The translations under genes were made by a program, and so were the position numbers. The notes below the pieces were generated by a model. It was not told where the DNA came from. It ran no database searches and saw only the letters and a program-made list of their open reading frames with translations. Below are positions 1-9,000 of a stretch of DNA of 64,000 bases, piece after piece (the stretch's first letter is position 1; each line of letters begins with the position of its first letter). Origin of the DNA: Candidatus Sulfotelmatobacter sp. (GTDB taxonomy: Bacteria; Acidobacteriota; Terriglobia; Terriglobales; Acidobacteriaceae); contig JAOAPI010000045.1 of the NCBI GenBank assembly GCA_025462865.1, positions 1 to 64,000 on the forward strand, written 5' to 3'.

Positions 1-658
1 TTAGCAAAGAGCTGTGCACCTGGAGAGCGCCATCGGTTCCACCGGCATAATGAATAAAACCCATTTTTCGGAACCGGTTCATGAAAAAACTCACTCGCGA
101 GCGAGTAGTTCCGACCATTTCGGCCAGGGTTTCCTGACTGATCTTAGGAACAACTGTCTCCGGAATGCCCTCTTTGCCAAAACGAGCTAGCAACAAAAGG
201 ACGCGAGCCAGCCTCTTCTCGCTGGAGTTGAACAGTTGATCGACCAGATCCTCTTCATAACGGATATTCCGCGCCAGCAGGTAGGCCACGAACATGTCGG
301 AAAAGGCGTGTTCGCGGTGAAGGGCCTCCATCATTGCCTTCTTCTCCACTCGGAGAAGGTCGCAATCTGTCATGGCCTCAGCCGAGCCCATACGTAGAAC
401 CTGGCCAGCCAGTGAGCCCTCGCCAAAAAAATTCTTTTCGCTAACGATAGCGATCGTCGCTTCCTTCCCCGCCTGCGACACGACTGTGAGCTTCACTTTG
501 CCTGTCTGAATGTAAAAGACGGAATCCGCGCCGTCCCCTTGTGCGAAGATCCTATAACTCTTGGGGACACTCAGAATCTTCCTTCCGTCGCCAATCGTTG
601 CGAGGAAGGTGTCGGGCTCGAATCCGCGGTTCTTTTTCATGACCGCAGATAATTTCAT
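1..658 (-). CDS. Crp/Fnr-family transcriptional regulator, C-terminus outside window
   Basis: The translation shows an N-terminal cyclic-nucleotide-binding-type beta-roll (SVFYIQTGKVKLTVVS, then FFGEGSLAG) and a C-terminal winged helix (ISQETLAEMVGTTRSRVSFF, then FRKMGFI). This is the order of a Crp/Fnr regulator, which binds DNA as a dimer. No stop codon occurs before base 1, so the last few residues lie outside. Two starts are possible: ATG at 658 (MKLSAVMKKNRGFEP) or ATG at 640. Neither has a Shine-Dalgarno sequence. A TATAAT box lies exactly 8 bases before the 658 ATG, so I prefer 658 as a possibly leaderless start. There is no cysteine cluster like that of FNR near the N-terminus, so the ligand is unknown. 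Confidence 0.9.
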   Translation of the reverse strand, partial: MKLSAVMKKNRGFEPDTFLATIGDGRKILSVPKSYRIFAQGDGADSVFYIQTGKVKLTVVSQAGKEATIAIVSEKNFFGEGSLAGQVLRMGSAEAMTDCDLLRVEKKAMMEALHREHAFSDMFVAYLLARNIRYEEDLVDQLFNSSEKRLARVLLLLARFGKEGIPETVVPKISQETLAEMVGTTRSRVSFFMNRFRKMGFIHYAGGTDGALQVHSSLL

Positions 659-666
659 AGAGCTAA

Positions 667-672
667 ATTATA
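667..672 (-). promoter_or_regulatory. TATAAT -10 box directly before the Crp/Fnr start
   Basis: TATAAT on the minus strand (672 to 667) is followed by 8 bases and then ATG. Transcription would begin about at the ATG, giving a leaderless or nearly leaderless mRNA. No good -35 box was found at the usual spacing. The same TATAAT-N8-ATG layout occurs at 16871-16887. Confidence 0.4.
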
Positions 673-785
673 GGTCCATTCCAACGTCTAAGGCTGAGCA
701 ATTTTGCACACTCTCGCCACTGCGCTCGGGCGCTGTGGCCCTCGTCGAATCGGGTGACGGGCGGGCGATGAGCGGACTCACCTGG

Positions 786-923
786 CTACTTCAAAGCAGC
801 CAGCCTCCGGTCGCGATGCGGTGAGGTGCGCGGCTGGCTAGTGCTGAGTTCGCATTTCTCACCCACTTTCGCCCCGCAGGTGGGGCAACGAACGGCCAGG
901 GTCGGATCTTTTGCGGCTTTCAT
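786..923 (-). CDS. small zinc-finger-like protein, 45 aa
   Basis: A 45-codon frame on the minus strand reads VRCPTCGAKVGEKCE, then PRTSPHRDRR. The CPTCG pair, a later cysteine (EKC) and a histidine in an HRDRR segment match a short zinc-ribbon type common in phage and actinobacterial proteins (pattern C-x2-C-G-x-x-x-G-x-x-C and a late H-x-x-R). Four possible zinc ligands are present. There is no Shine-Dalgarno sequence. A 15-base palindrome (925-939) lies immediately before the start. The motif supports a real gene, but the short length makes this a moderate call. Its function is unknown; nucleic-acid binding is an inference from the fold. Confidence 0.6.
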   Translation of the reverse strand: MKAAKDPTLAVRCPTCGAKVGEKCELSTSQPRTSPHRDRRLAALK

Positions 924-924
924 A

Positions 925-939
925 AGCGCATGATGCGCT
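925..939. promoter_or_regulatory. 15-bp palindrome before the zinc-finger-like gene
   Basis: AGCGCATGATGCGCT has two 7-base arms around one central base and ends one base before the start codon of the 45-aa gene. It could be an operator or a 5' hairpin hiding the start. No regulator can be named. Confidence 0.35.
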
Positions 940-1346
940 ATAGATGAGGCATGGACTGATCAATTGTGATCACTCCAGGGGTCTATTTTGACGAAAGACA
1001 AACCTCCCAGATTAGACTCCGCTTAAGAATCGCCGTTCGTGCACCGGCGATTTTAATCTGTCCAGTGTGAGCTATCTTGCTCAGACACTGCTCGCGGTAC
1101 CTGTCATTCTTTATTCTCCTGAGTGTGCATACGGAGCGGCGATGCTGATTCGCAACTCCTCTTAGGCCGCCGCTTAATCGGACTTCATCAGGTATTGCGA
1201 GGCGGCCACATCCAGCTTCAGCATTCTCTCTACGTACTGCCGCGAGCGTGCGGCGAACGACCTTAAGGGCCCGAACATTTGAAACCAAGGGAAGCCGTCC
1301 CGTTGGATTAAGACGATTAGCTCCCGAAAAAGGAAGGTCAAAAATT
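940..1346. other. intergenic stretch with a TGATCA-flanked palindrome at 957-972
   Basis: No convincing gene is seen in either strand. At 957-972 TGATCAATTGTGATCA carries TGATCA at both ends. It resembles a Crp/Fnr-family half-site pair, although the spacing does not match the canonical FNR site (TTGAT-N4-ATCAA). A 34-codon minus-strand frame (1174-1278) has no ribosome site and no recognisable motif. Confidence 0.4.
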
Positions 1347-1495
1347 GTGCCCTTAATTCAACTCCTTAAAGTTCTAATTGTGGTCGGGGTTCTTCTCTGG
1401 GTGGTAAATCTCTTTATTTCCATGCGGGACCCATCAAATCAATTTTGAACGGAGTAATAGCTGTTGTTCTGTGGCTCATGAACACAACCGAGTCA
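1347..1495 (+). pseudogene. frameshifted remnant of a Thivi_2564-type small membrane protein
   Basis: From a GTG at 1347 (GGAAGG ribosome site at 1332-1337) one frame reads VPLIQLLKVLIVVGVLLWVVNLFIS. The neighbouring frame then continues GPIKSILNGVIAVVLWLMN. Joined, these two hydrophobic halves with the PIKSILN turn match the layout of the roughly 55-residue Thivi_2564-type two-helix membrane proteins. The frame changes near 1421-1430, and the second half runs without a stop into the OmpA-like reading frame. It is either a decayed gene or a one-base sequence error. The family name is from memory of its pattern. Confidence 0.55.
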
Positions 1496-1540
1496 GTAAA
1501 GTCCCAAGCACCGTATCCATCGAACATCGAAAAAAGCAAC

Positions 1541-3274
1541 ATGGCAGCCATCTGCCGGAGGAAATACTTGACCACCAAACTGTTACTTGCGGTCGGAATC
1601 GCTCTCACTTTGAACGTCTTCGCTCAAACTAATCAAACCAGCGGGCACGTTGAGCACATGAACCCTATGCCCACGTTCCGCGTTACAGTCATCAGCCGCA
1701 GCGTGCAGGCGGTCAACTACAAACATCGTAGCGGATCGTCGAAACTGGATTTCGCGGGGACGGACTTGATGCCGTCAGCGAATGGCATAGCCGAAGTGAA
1801 CAGCAGGCGCGGATCCATCGTGATCCAGGCGGAATTTAGCGATCTGCAGAGACCGACAACATTTGGCAACGAGTACCTGACTTACGTTCTGTGGGCGATT
1901 TCTCCAGAGGGACGCGCAGTGAATCTGGGAGAAGTGCTGGTCGGTGACGACCATCGCAGCAAGCTTCAAGTGACCACAGATCTTCAGGCCTTCGCGCTGA
2001 TCGTTACCGCGGAACCTTACTACGCGGTTCGCCAACCCAGCAATGCGGTGGTGCTCGAAAACGTGGTCCGCAACGATACCAAAGGAACTACCGAGGCCGT
2101 GAATGCCAAGTATGAACTGATGGAACGAGGCGGTTATCTGCCCACGGGCTACAAGTTCGATCCCGTCGTCCTCAGTGCCAAGCTGCCTTTGGAATTTTTC
2201 GAAGCTCGAAACGCGCTACGCATCGCTCAATCCGAAGGCGCAGAACAGTATGCCACCGCCAGTTATCGGCACGCAGTGCAGTTGATGGATCATGCCGATG
2301 AATATGCCACACGAAAGCACATCGACAAGAAACCGCTGATCGCAGTTTCCCGCGAGGCCGTGCAAACTGCAGAAGATGCCCGCGAGATTGCCGTCAAGAA
2401 GATGGACGAACTTCGCCTGGCAAATGAACGACAGGATTCAGCGGATGCGCAGATGAGATCGCAAGGTCAGGCCGATGACGCGATGCGACAACAGAAGCAA
2501 GCCGAGTCCGACACAGTGCGGGCCCAGGCAGCAACAGCGCAGGCAGAGTCTGACACGACGAAAGCCCGCGCTGCCAAAGCGCAGGCCGAATCTGACACAG
2601 TCAACGCTCAGGCAGCAAAGGCTCAGGCCGAGTCCGACGCAACCAGGGCGCGAAACGATGCGACTGATGCTCAAGCTGCAAGCGCAAAAGCGAATGCCGA
2701 TATGGTAGCCAGTCAGGCGTCCTCGGCAAGCGCACTCTCTGCGGCTCAGGCGGATGCGGAACGATCCCGGCTGGCGGCTCAGCAATCTGACTTAAACGCG
2801 AAACAAGCCGATACTGACAAAGCAGCAATGCGTGCAAAACTATCCGAGCAGTTGAATTCCATCCTTCAAACGCGCGAGACGGCACGCGGGCTCATTGTCA
2901 GCATGTCCGACGTATTGTTCGATAGCGGCAAATACTCATTGAAGCCTGGAGCGCGCGAGAAACTGGCCAAGGTCGCCGGCATTCTCCTCGCCTATCCTGG
3001 ACTCAACATTGAAGTCGGCGGATACACCGACAACGTGGGCGGCGACGCCATGAATCAAACGTTGTCGGAAAATCGTGCCGGCTCGGTGCGCGATTATCTG
3101 GTGCAACAGGGCGTAGCGAATAATTCGGTTTCCTCCAAAGGCTTCGGCAACACCTTGCCGGTAGCCACCAACAATAACTCCGCGGGCCGGCAGCAAAACC
3201 GGCGAGTGGAACTCCTGGTTTCCGGCGAAGCGATTGGCTCTCCGGTCAACGCGACTACAGGAACCTTGCGCTAG
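1541..3274 (+). CDS. OmpA-family outer-membrane/peptidoglycan-binding protein with Ala-rich coiled coil
   Basis: I place the start at ATG 1541, because it gives a clean signal peptide (RRKYL, then KLLLAVGIALTLNVFA|Q) in a 577-residue product. The open frame extends further upstream only because it swallows the Thivi-like remnant. Residues about 280-450 are a long Ala/Gln/Asp-rich coiled coil with a 14-residue repeat. Residues about 456-566 are an OmpA C-terminal domain with VLFDSGKYSLK, GYTDNVGG, LSENRAGSVRDYL and NRRVELLV, which bind diaminopimelate in peptidoglycan in this family. The N-terminal 250 residues are not recognised. It probably sits in the periplasm, linking the envelope to the wall. 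Confidence 0.85.
   Translation: MAAICRRKYLTTKLLLAVGIALTLNVFAQTNQTSGHVEHMNPMPTFRVTVISRSVQAVNYKHRSGSSKLDFAGTDLMPSANGIAEVNSRRGSIVIQAEFSDLQRPTTFGNEYLTYVLWAISPEGRAVNLGEVLVGDDHRSKLQVTTDLQAFALIVTAEPYYAVRQPSNAVVLENVVRNDTKGTTEAVNAKYELMERGGYLPTGYKFDPVVLSAKLPLEFFEARNALRIAQSEGAEQYATASYRHAVQLMDHADEYATRKHIDKKPLIAVSREAVQTAEDAREIAVKKMDELRLANERQDSADAQMRSQGQADDAMRQQKQAESDTVRAQAATAQAESDTTKARAAKAQAESDTVNAQAAKAQAESDATRARNDATDAQAASAKANADMVASQASSASALSAAQADAERSRLAAQQSDLNAKQADTDKAAMRAKLSEQLNSILQTRETARGLIVSMSDVLFDSGKYSLKPGAREKLAKVAGILLAYPGLNIEVGGYTDNVGGDAMNQTLSENRAGSVRDYLVQQGVANNSVSSKGFGNTLPVATNNNSAGRQQNRRVELLVSGEAIGSPVNATTGTLR
2495..2662 (+). repeat. four 42-bp in-frame tandem repeats in the OmpA-like gene
   Basis: Four consecutive 42-bp units encode a 14-residue motif of the form xQAESDTxxAxAAx. 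They begin at 2495, 2537, 2579 and 2621. The last unit has diverged. The repeats extend the coiled coil; 14 residues is two heptads, so unit number could change without breaking the helix register. Confidence 0.8.
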
Positions 3275-3279
3275 AACGT

Positions 3280-3312
3280 GTGGGACGCGGGCCCGGTAGC
3301 CCGCGTCCCCAC
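3280..3312 (+). other. strong GC hairpin between OmpA-like and Gln/His-rich genes
   Basis: GTGGGACGCGGGC (3280-3292) pairs with GCCCGCGTCCCCAC (3299-3312) around a CCGGTA loop, with one bulged C. It begins six bases after the OmpA-like stop. There is no T-tract, so it is not a standard intrinsic terminator. An mRNA-stabilising, attenuating or REP-like role is possible. Confidence 0.6.
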
Positions 3313-3333
3313 TTCGTAATGGGGGCCGCAATT

Positions 3334-4158
3334 ATGAAACTGAATGCATTTATCGGTATAGCAATTTTGTCGTCGATCATTTTCGCGAGCGTTCCACTCT
3401 ATGCACAGCAAGAGAAACACGGCGATAAGCAAGACCGGCCGCAACAGCAACAGACCAAAGCTGAACCAGGCAAACCCGCGCACCAGCGCGCTCAGGCGCA
3501 AAAAACGCAGCGGCCGGCTCAGCACGCCGAACAGCGCCAGGATAATAGACAGTCACAGCACACATCGCAACAACAGCAGGCGAAACACGATCAAGTCAAT
3601 CCCTCGATGCAGCATGCTCGGCAGCAACGCGAGGGTACTCAAAAGGGGGAGCCCGCTCAGCAGGCGCAGACAGGGCGACAGCAGGACCAGCACAATCGGT
3701 CGCCGCATATTCAACAAGGGCAGAAAGTTGAGGACCGCGCAGAGCAGCCATCCGCCCGGCAGCACGGCCATGAATCAGCACGACGCACACCCGAACAGCA
3801 GCGCATGCAGCACACCGCCTGGCACCAACACGGTTCACAACATTGGGAATCCGAGCACCGGACCTGGCAACAGCGCGGCGGATATCGAGGCTACCGTATT
3901 CCCCAAGCCCGTTTCCGAGGGTATTTCGGCCAGGAGCATGGCTTCCGCATCTCTGGCTTGCCTTTCCTCGTGGTTGGCGGATTCCCGCGCTTCCAGTACC
4001 GAGGATACTGGATTAGTACCGTCGACCCCTGGCCGGAATATTGGGGCGATGAGTGGTACGACAACGACGACGTCTATGTGAACTACGTCGACAACGGCTA
4101 TTACCTTTACAACCGTAGGTATCCCAATGTGGGCATTGCGATCAACATTTCAATGTAA
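3334..4158 (+). CDS. secreted Gln/His-rich protein of unknown function
   Basis: The start at ATG 3334 gives a signal peptide (MKLNAFIGIAILSSIIFASVPLYA|Q) in a 274-residue product. Residues 25-170 are low-complexity and rich in Gln, His, Arg and Lys (QQQQ, HARQQRE). From about residue 180 it becomes ordered and aromatic: GYRIPQARFRGYFGQ, GLPFLVVGGFPRFQYRGYW, DPWPEYW and DDVYVNYVDNGYYLYNRRYP. I recall this C-terminal pattern as a recurrent acidobacterial hypothetical protein, but no function is known to me. The polar region could bind metals or polyanions, which is only an inference. It follows the OmpA-like gene in the same direction after the hairpin. Confidence 0.75.
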   Translation: MKLNAFIGIAILSSIIFASVPLYAQQEKHGDKQDRPQQQQTKAEPGKPAHQRAQAQKTQRPAQHAEQRQDNRQSQHTSQQQQAKHDQVNPSMQHARQQREGTQKGEPAQQAQTGRQQDQHNRSPHIQQGQKVEDRAEQPSARQHGHESARRTPEQQRMQHTAWHQHGSQHWESEHRTWQQRGGYRGYRIPQARFRGYFGQEHGFRISGLPFLVVGGFPRFQYRGYWISTVDPWPEYWGDEWYDNDDVYVNYVDNGYYLYNRRYPNVGIAINISM

Positions 4159-4193
4159 AGACGTCCCTCGCGGAATTAGAGACAGGAGCAAAC

Positions 4194-4349
4194 ATGCTAG
4201 GAACAATATTGATCGTGATCTTGTTGTTAGCCTTTTGCGGCGCGCTGCCCCGCTGGTCGCACAGTAGAAGGTGGGGCTATGCTCCGACGGGCGGCGTGGG
4301 ACTGGTCCTCGTCATCGTTCTAATTCTCGTGGTTCTCGGGCGCATTTGA
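4194..4349 (+). CDS. DUF3309-family small membrane protein, 51 aa
   Basis: ATG 4194 has an AGGAG ribosome site at 4184-4188. The 51-residue product begins MLGTILIVILLLAFCGALPRW, has a central SHSRRWGYAPTGGVG turn and ends with a second hydrophobic run, LVLVIVLILVVLGRI. Two short helices around the W-G-Y-x-P-x-G-G-x-G loop are the DUF3309 pattern. The function of the family is unknown. The next gene starts two bases after its stop, so the two are probably translated from one message. A second member lies at 53271-53423. Confidence 0.85.
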   Translation: MLGTILIVILLLAFCGALPRWSHSRRWGYAPTGGVGLVLVIVLILVVLGRI

Positions 4350-4351
4350 CT

Positions 4352-5671
4352 ATGCGTTCCCAGCCGTTACCACGCGCCAGCAGTAACTTTTGGCGGGTGC
4401 TTTTACGTCGCGCAGCGATCGTTCTTCTTATCGGGCTGAGCTGCGGCGGAGATGTGTCCGCGTACTCCGTTCTCACGCATGAGGAAATCGTCGACCTGGT
4501 GTGGACCGACGAGATCAAGCCTCTCTTACTTCAGAAATACGCAGGAATTTCGGAGGACCAACTCAAAGAGGCGCATGCCTATGCCTACGGCGGCGCCGTC
4601 ATCCAGGATCTGGGTTATTACCCGTTCGGCGGCAAAGAATTCAGTGACCTCGTCCATTATGTCCGCAGCGGAGACTTTGTTCGCGAGCTACTGCTCGAAA
4701 GCCAGGATGTCAACGAGTACGCATTCGCGCTAGGCGCGCTGTCACATTACGCGTCGGATATCGCGGGTCATCCCGCAGTCAACCAATCCGTTGCCATTGA
4801 ATATCCCAAACTGCGGGCGAAGTATGGCAAGTCTGTTCTCTATGCGCAGGACAAGACGGCACACCTGAAAATAGAGTTTGGATTCGACACTGCTCAGGTC
4901 GCGAAGAATCGATACGCCTCGGAACAATACCACAGCTTTATCGGATTCCAGGTATCGAAGTCCTTGCTGGAGCGCGTTTTTCCGGTGGTGTATGGATTGG
5001 AACTGAAAGACGTGCTGACCCACGAGGATCTTGCGGTGGGTTCGTATCGATTTGCCGTCAGTCAGATGATTCCGCGTATGACTCAGGTCGCGCTACAGAC
5101 CCGTAAGAAAGAGTTGATCCATGAAACACCGAATTTCGCTAAACGGAAATTCTTGTACCGCCTTTCGCGCTCCGATTATGAAAAGCAGTGGGGAAAAGAT
5201 TACGTGAAGCCGGGCCCGGGCACGCGTGTTTTGTCGACGCTGCTGCGGTATATGCCGAGGGTTGGTCCCTTCAAAGGGCTGGCCTTCAAGAGCCCGACGC
5301 CTCAAACTGAGGATCTTTATTTCAAGAGTATTAACGCCACTGTCGATCAATATCGCGCCCTTCTGCAAGTGGTGCGGACCGACACGCTAGTGCTGCCCAA
5401 CTATGATTTTGATACCGGCAACCCAACTAAAGCGGCGGAATATTCCCTGACCGACGACACCTACGCAAAGCTGCTAGGGCAATTGGCGGAGCGGAAGTTC
5501 GATAAAACATCGCCGCAGCTGCGAGACAACATTTTGCTGTTTTATTCTGACCTCTCGCTTCCACTGGAGACGAAAAATAATCAGAGCGAGTGGAAAACTG
5601 TACTGGGCCAGCTGGAACAATTAAAGTTGGTAACTCCGCTGCCAGTCGTCGTGAGCAGTACCGCCCACTGA
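4352..5671 (+). CDS. zinc-dependent phospholipase C-like secreted protein
   Basis: ATG 4352, two bases after the DUF3309 stop, gives 439 residues with an Arg-rich signal peptide (LLRRAAIVLLIGLSCGGDVSA|YS). Metal-ligand features of the zinc-dependent phospholipase C fold are visible: SVLTHEE just after the signal, a mid-region histidine and aspartate (DLVHYVRSGDF) and GALSHYASDIAGHP, with the H-x3-D-x3-H spacing of the zinc site. Family members hydrolyse phospholipid head groups outside the cytoplasmic membrane. The C-terminal 200 residues are not recognised and there is no C2-like domain. Substrate and activity are inferred from the fold only. Confidence 0.8.
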   Translation: MRSQPLPRASSNFWRVLLRRAAIVLLIGLSCGGDVSAYSVLTHEEIVDLVWTDEIKPLLLQKYAGISEDQLKEAHAYAYGGAVIQDLGYYPFGGKEFSDLVHYVRSGDFVRELLLESQDVNEYAFALGALSHYASDIAGHPAVNQSVAIEYPKLRAKYGKSVLYAQDKTAHLKIEFGFDTAQVAKNRYASEQYHSFIGFQVSKSLLERVFPVVYGLELKDVLTHEDLAVGSYRFAVSQMIPRMTQVALQTRKKELIHETPNFAKRKFLYRLSRSDYEKQWGKDYVKPGPGTRVLSTLLRYMPRVGPFKGLAFKSPTPQTEDLYFKSINATVDQYRALLQVVRTDTLVLPNYDFDTGNPTKAAEYSLTDDTYAKLLGQLAERKFDKTSPQLRDNILLFYSDLSLPLETKNNQSEWKTVLGQLEQLKLVTPLPVVVSSTAH

Positions 5672-6083
5672 AAACTTGGGACTTAGGTCAGTCGTTCTCT
5701 TGCTGGCGAAGTATGCAGTAACATGCACCCCTAGAAGGTTTAAGCCCGAAACGTTACGGTCACCAACTCCAACGATGCGGGCAATCTCTCTTCGTACATT
5801 GATGCGTTGAGCTTCCGGCAAATTTGCCAACCCTCGAGTTTGTCTCCAGCGCACACGTTGTCGACGGCCTTCTGCCGAAGACTGGACGCCAGGGTCTCCC
5901 GAGCTTCTGAAGAGGTTCTGAAAAAGGGCCTGCCAAGCCACCGGGACGCTACCGGGGTTTTGGGATTCCTTTTAAAATCGCCCTCCATCCAGTTCTTGGT
6001 GCATTAGGGAGGCTTGCGGTATATACTTTTGTCTTTTCCGTTTGGTTTTGGATTTTTACTCCCTGGTCCCAGCCAGTCGACTC
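5672..6083. other. intergenic stretch upstream of the Ser/Thr kinase gene
   Basis: No gene is recognised. Two minus-strand frames of 82 and 106 codons have no ribosome site or domain. The last 90 bases hold a good sigma70-type promoter for the kinase gene. Confidence 0.5.
5996..6025 (+). promoter_or_regulatory. sigma70-type promoter of the Ser/Thr kinase gene
   Basis: TTGGTG (5996-6001), an 18-base spacer and TATATA (6020-6025). It ends about 58 bases before the preferred ATG at 6084. Confidence 0.45.
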
Positions 6084-9000
6084 ATGCCCAATCGGAATCC
6101 AAATCCTGATCCGCGAGCGGTCTCAACCGGCCCGGCCGGGGTGAGCGTTCCAGCCAAGGGAGACAGTTCCCCCTCCGATCTTGCGGGCGATCCTGATGCG
6201 ACCTTAGTCGATTTAGCCCCGCCCTCTTCTGACCCGGCGGCCACTCTCGTCGATGTCGATGCAACGTTCGTGGATACGAAGCTGAGTTCTCCCCGGTCCG
6301 GGACCAAGAGTTCAACTCGCTTGCAAATGAGTGTGCCCGTACTGCAGACCGGGGTGGTGTTGGCGGGACGCTACGAGATCTTGCAATTGCTCGGCGAAGG
6401 CGGGATGGGTGCGGTTTACAAGGCCATGGACCGTGAACTTGACCGGCCTGTCGCCCTCAAACTTATTCGGCCAGAGCTGGCTTCCCGTCCCGCGATTCTG
6501 GCGCGATTCAAACAAGAACTCCTGCTCGCCCATCAAGTCACTCACAAGAATGTGATTCGTATTTATGACTTGGGCGATGCCGACGGTGTGAAGTTCATCA
6601 CCATGGAGTTTGTCGAAGGCCAGGATCTGCGCGCGCTGATACTGGAACGAAAAAAGTTTTCGCCGGAAGATGCAGTCGAAATTATTCAGCAGGTTTGCCG
6701 CGCTCTTGAAGCCGCTCACAGCGTGGGAGTGATTCATCGGGATTTAAAGCCGCAAAACATAATGCGCGATCAGACCGGACGAATCCTGGTAATGGACTTC
6801 GGCTTGGCGCGCACGGTGGCCGGCGACGGCATGACCCAGACTGGCGCCCTGGTTGGGACCATGGAATACATGTCGCCTGAGCAGGCACTGGCAAAAGATC
6901 TGGATCACCGCTCCGACCTTTTCACTCTGGGACTCATTCTTTACGAGCTGCTGGCAGGCGTCACTCCATATAAGGCCGAGAGTGCTATCGCCAGCCTTAT
7001 CAAGCGAAACCAGGAACGAGCGATCCCTGTCTCCGATCACGACGAGAAAATTCCGCGTGCGCTTAGCAATATTGTAAGTAAGTGTCTGGAGCGCGATCCT
7101 GTTCTCCGCTACCAAAATGCCGGGGAGTTGCTGCGCGATCTTGACGCCTGGCAGGGCAACCGAGCCGCTGCAACTCTGGGTTTTCAGCCGGCCGTCGAAC
7201 CGTGGGGAAGAACCATCCACTGGCCGATATGGACGGGCATTGCCGCAGTAGTCGTATTAGCGATAGTCGGCTTTCTGTTTCGTGGCACTCTCGTTTCGCC
7301 GTCAACCACCAAAACGGCCTCAGGCCCCGCGCTATCCCTGGCGATTTTGCCTTTTCGCAACGCGTCTGGTGACCCCAGCGCTGATTGGCTGGGACCCAGC
7401 CTTGCCGATATGTTGAGCACGGATGTCGGCCAGTCCGCGCGATTGCGCACTGTATCCCAGGAGCGGCTGCACCAGGTCTTGTCGGATCTTCGCATTGCGC
7501 CCAACGCTTCGATCGAGCCGGCAACCCTGCGTCGGCTCGCCGAGTTCAGTAATGCCGATAAACTGGTCTGGGGACAGTATGCAAAATTTGGCGGCCAGAT
7601 ACGCATTGATGCCACATTGCTCGATCTCAAAGACGATCGCAGCGTTCCCATAAAAATTGAAGCAGTCGATGAGAAGGATATTCCTGGCGCGGTGGACCGC
7701 CTGGCCGAATCCATCCGCCAGAAACTTGCGCTACCCGAGAATGTGCTCAAGGAGCTGAAGGCGAGTTCGTTTCAGCCGAATTCGAGCTCCGTGGAAGCCT
7801 TGCGCGACTACGACCAGGGTATCGTCCTTCAGCGCGGCGGAAAAATCCTGGAAGCGCAGAAGCAATTCGAGGCTGCGACCAAGGCGGACTCCAATTTTGC
7901 CCTCGCTTTTTCCAAGCTGGCACAGAGCTACAGCAGTCTCGGGTATGACAGTGAAGCCGAACAGTCCGCCCGAAGAGCTGTCGAGCTCAGCCAAAATCTT
8001 CCTGAGGCGGAAAAGTACTTAATCTCCGCCATTCGCTGGCAGATAACGAAGAACTATCCAGAGGCCATCAAGGCGTATGAAAATCTGGCTCATGCTTCAC
8101 CCGACAACACCGACGTGCAGTCAGCGCTTGCGAGTGTCTACGAAGATGCGGGAGATTTTGCGAAGGCCCGGGAATACTACCAGAAGCTCCTGTTAGTGAA
8201 TCCGAAGGACCTAACGGCAGTTCTAGAATTAGGGCGCGTAACCACCAATGGCGGTGATCCCCAGGGCAGTCTCGAACCTCTGAACCGTGCCTATAGCCTT
8301 TCCATCCAGCTGGACAATCAGGAGCAAAAGGCTGCCAGCTTGCATGCGATGGCCATCGCTTACAGGATGTTGGGAAAACCTGCGGATGCCCTGCACGATG
8401 AACAAGAAGCCCTTATCATATGGCACCATATCGGCCAAAAGCGCGGCGAGGCTGCCAGCCTGAATGAAATGGCAAATGCCCAAGCTTTGCTCGGCAAAAA
8501 CCAAGAAGCTCTGAGCAACTTCCAACAGGCCTCGCAGCTGCGCCGCGAGATCGGCGACAAGCGCGGTTTGGGCGATACCATGGTTGATATGGGAAACTTC
8601 GTAGCTGACCGCGGCGATCATGACCAAGCCTTGAAAATGTATAAGGAAGGGCTGCAGATCGAGCGCGACATGGGCAACGAAGGCCTGCAGGCCACCCTCC
8701 TGAACAACATCGGTAGCGTCTATTCGGAGAAGGGCCAATATGAGGACGCTCTTACCTACTTCCAACAGGCACTGCAACTGCGCGAAAAAGCCAACGTGCC
8801 GCGGGACATCGTCGAGGCTGTCCATAATCTCGGGGAGGTTTCCCTTTATATGGGCCAGTATGATCAGGCCATTGCGCAATATATGCGCGCTCTGGCGCTT
8901 CGTCGCAGCATCAGTGACGCGCGCGGCGCTGCCATTGAGTCTTACAGCTTAGGGACGGTTTTCCTGTACCAGGGACGGTTCGGCGCTGCGGTCAATGCCA

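Noticed and set aside
601-640. CTCGAATCC resembling a tRNA T-loop
   Set aside because: It lies inside the Crp/Fnr gene and no acceptor or anticodon stem can be built around it.
983-1288. 101-codon and 34-codon minus-strand frames
   Set aside because: No ribosome site, domain or signal; composition looks random.
1445-1540. TTG start giving the OmpA-like protein 32 more residues
   Set aside because: The extra residues are the second half of a different small membrane protein. The signal peptide begins at ATG 1541.
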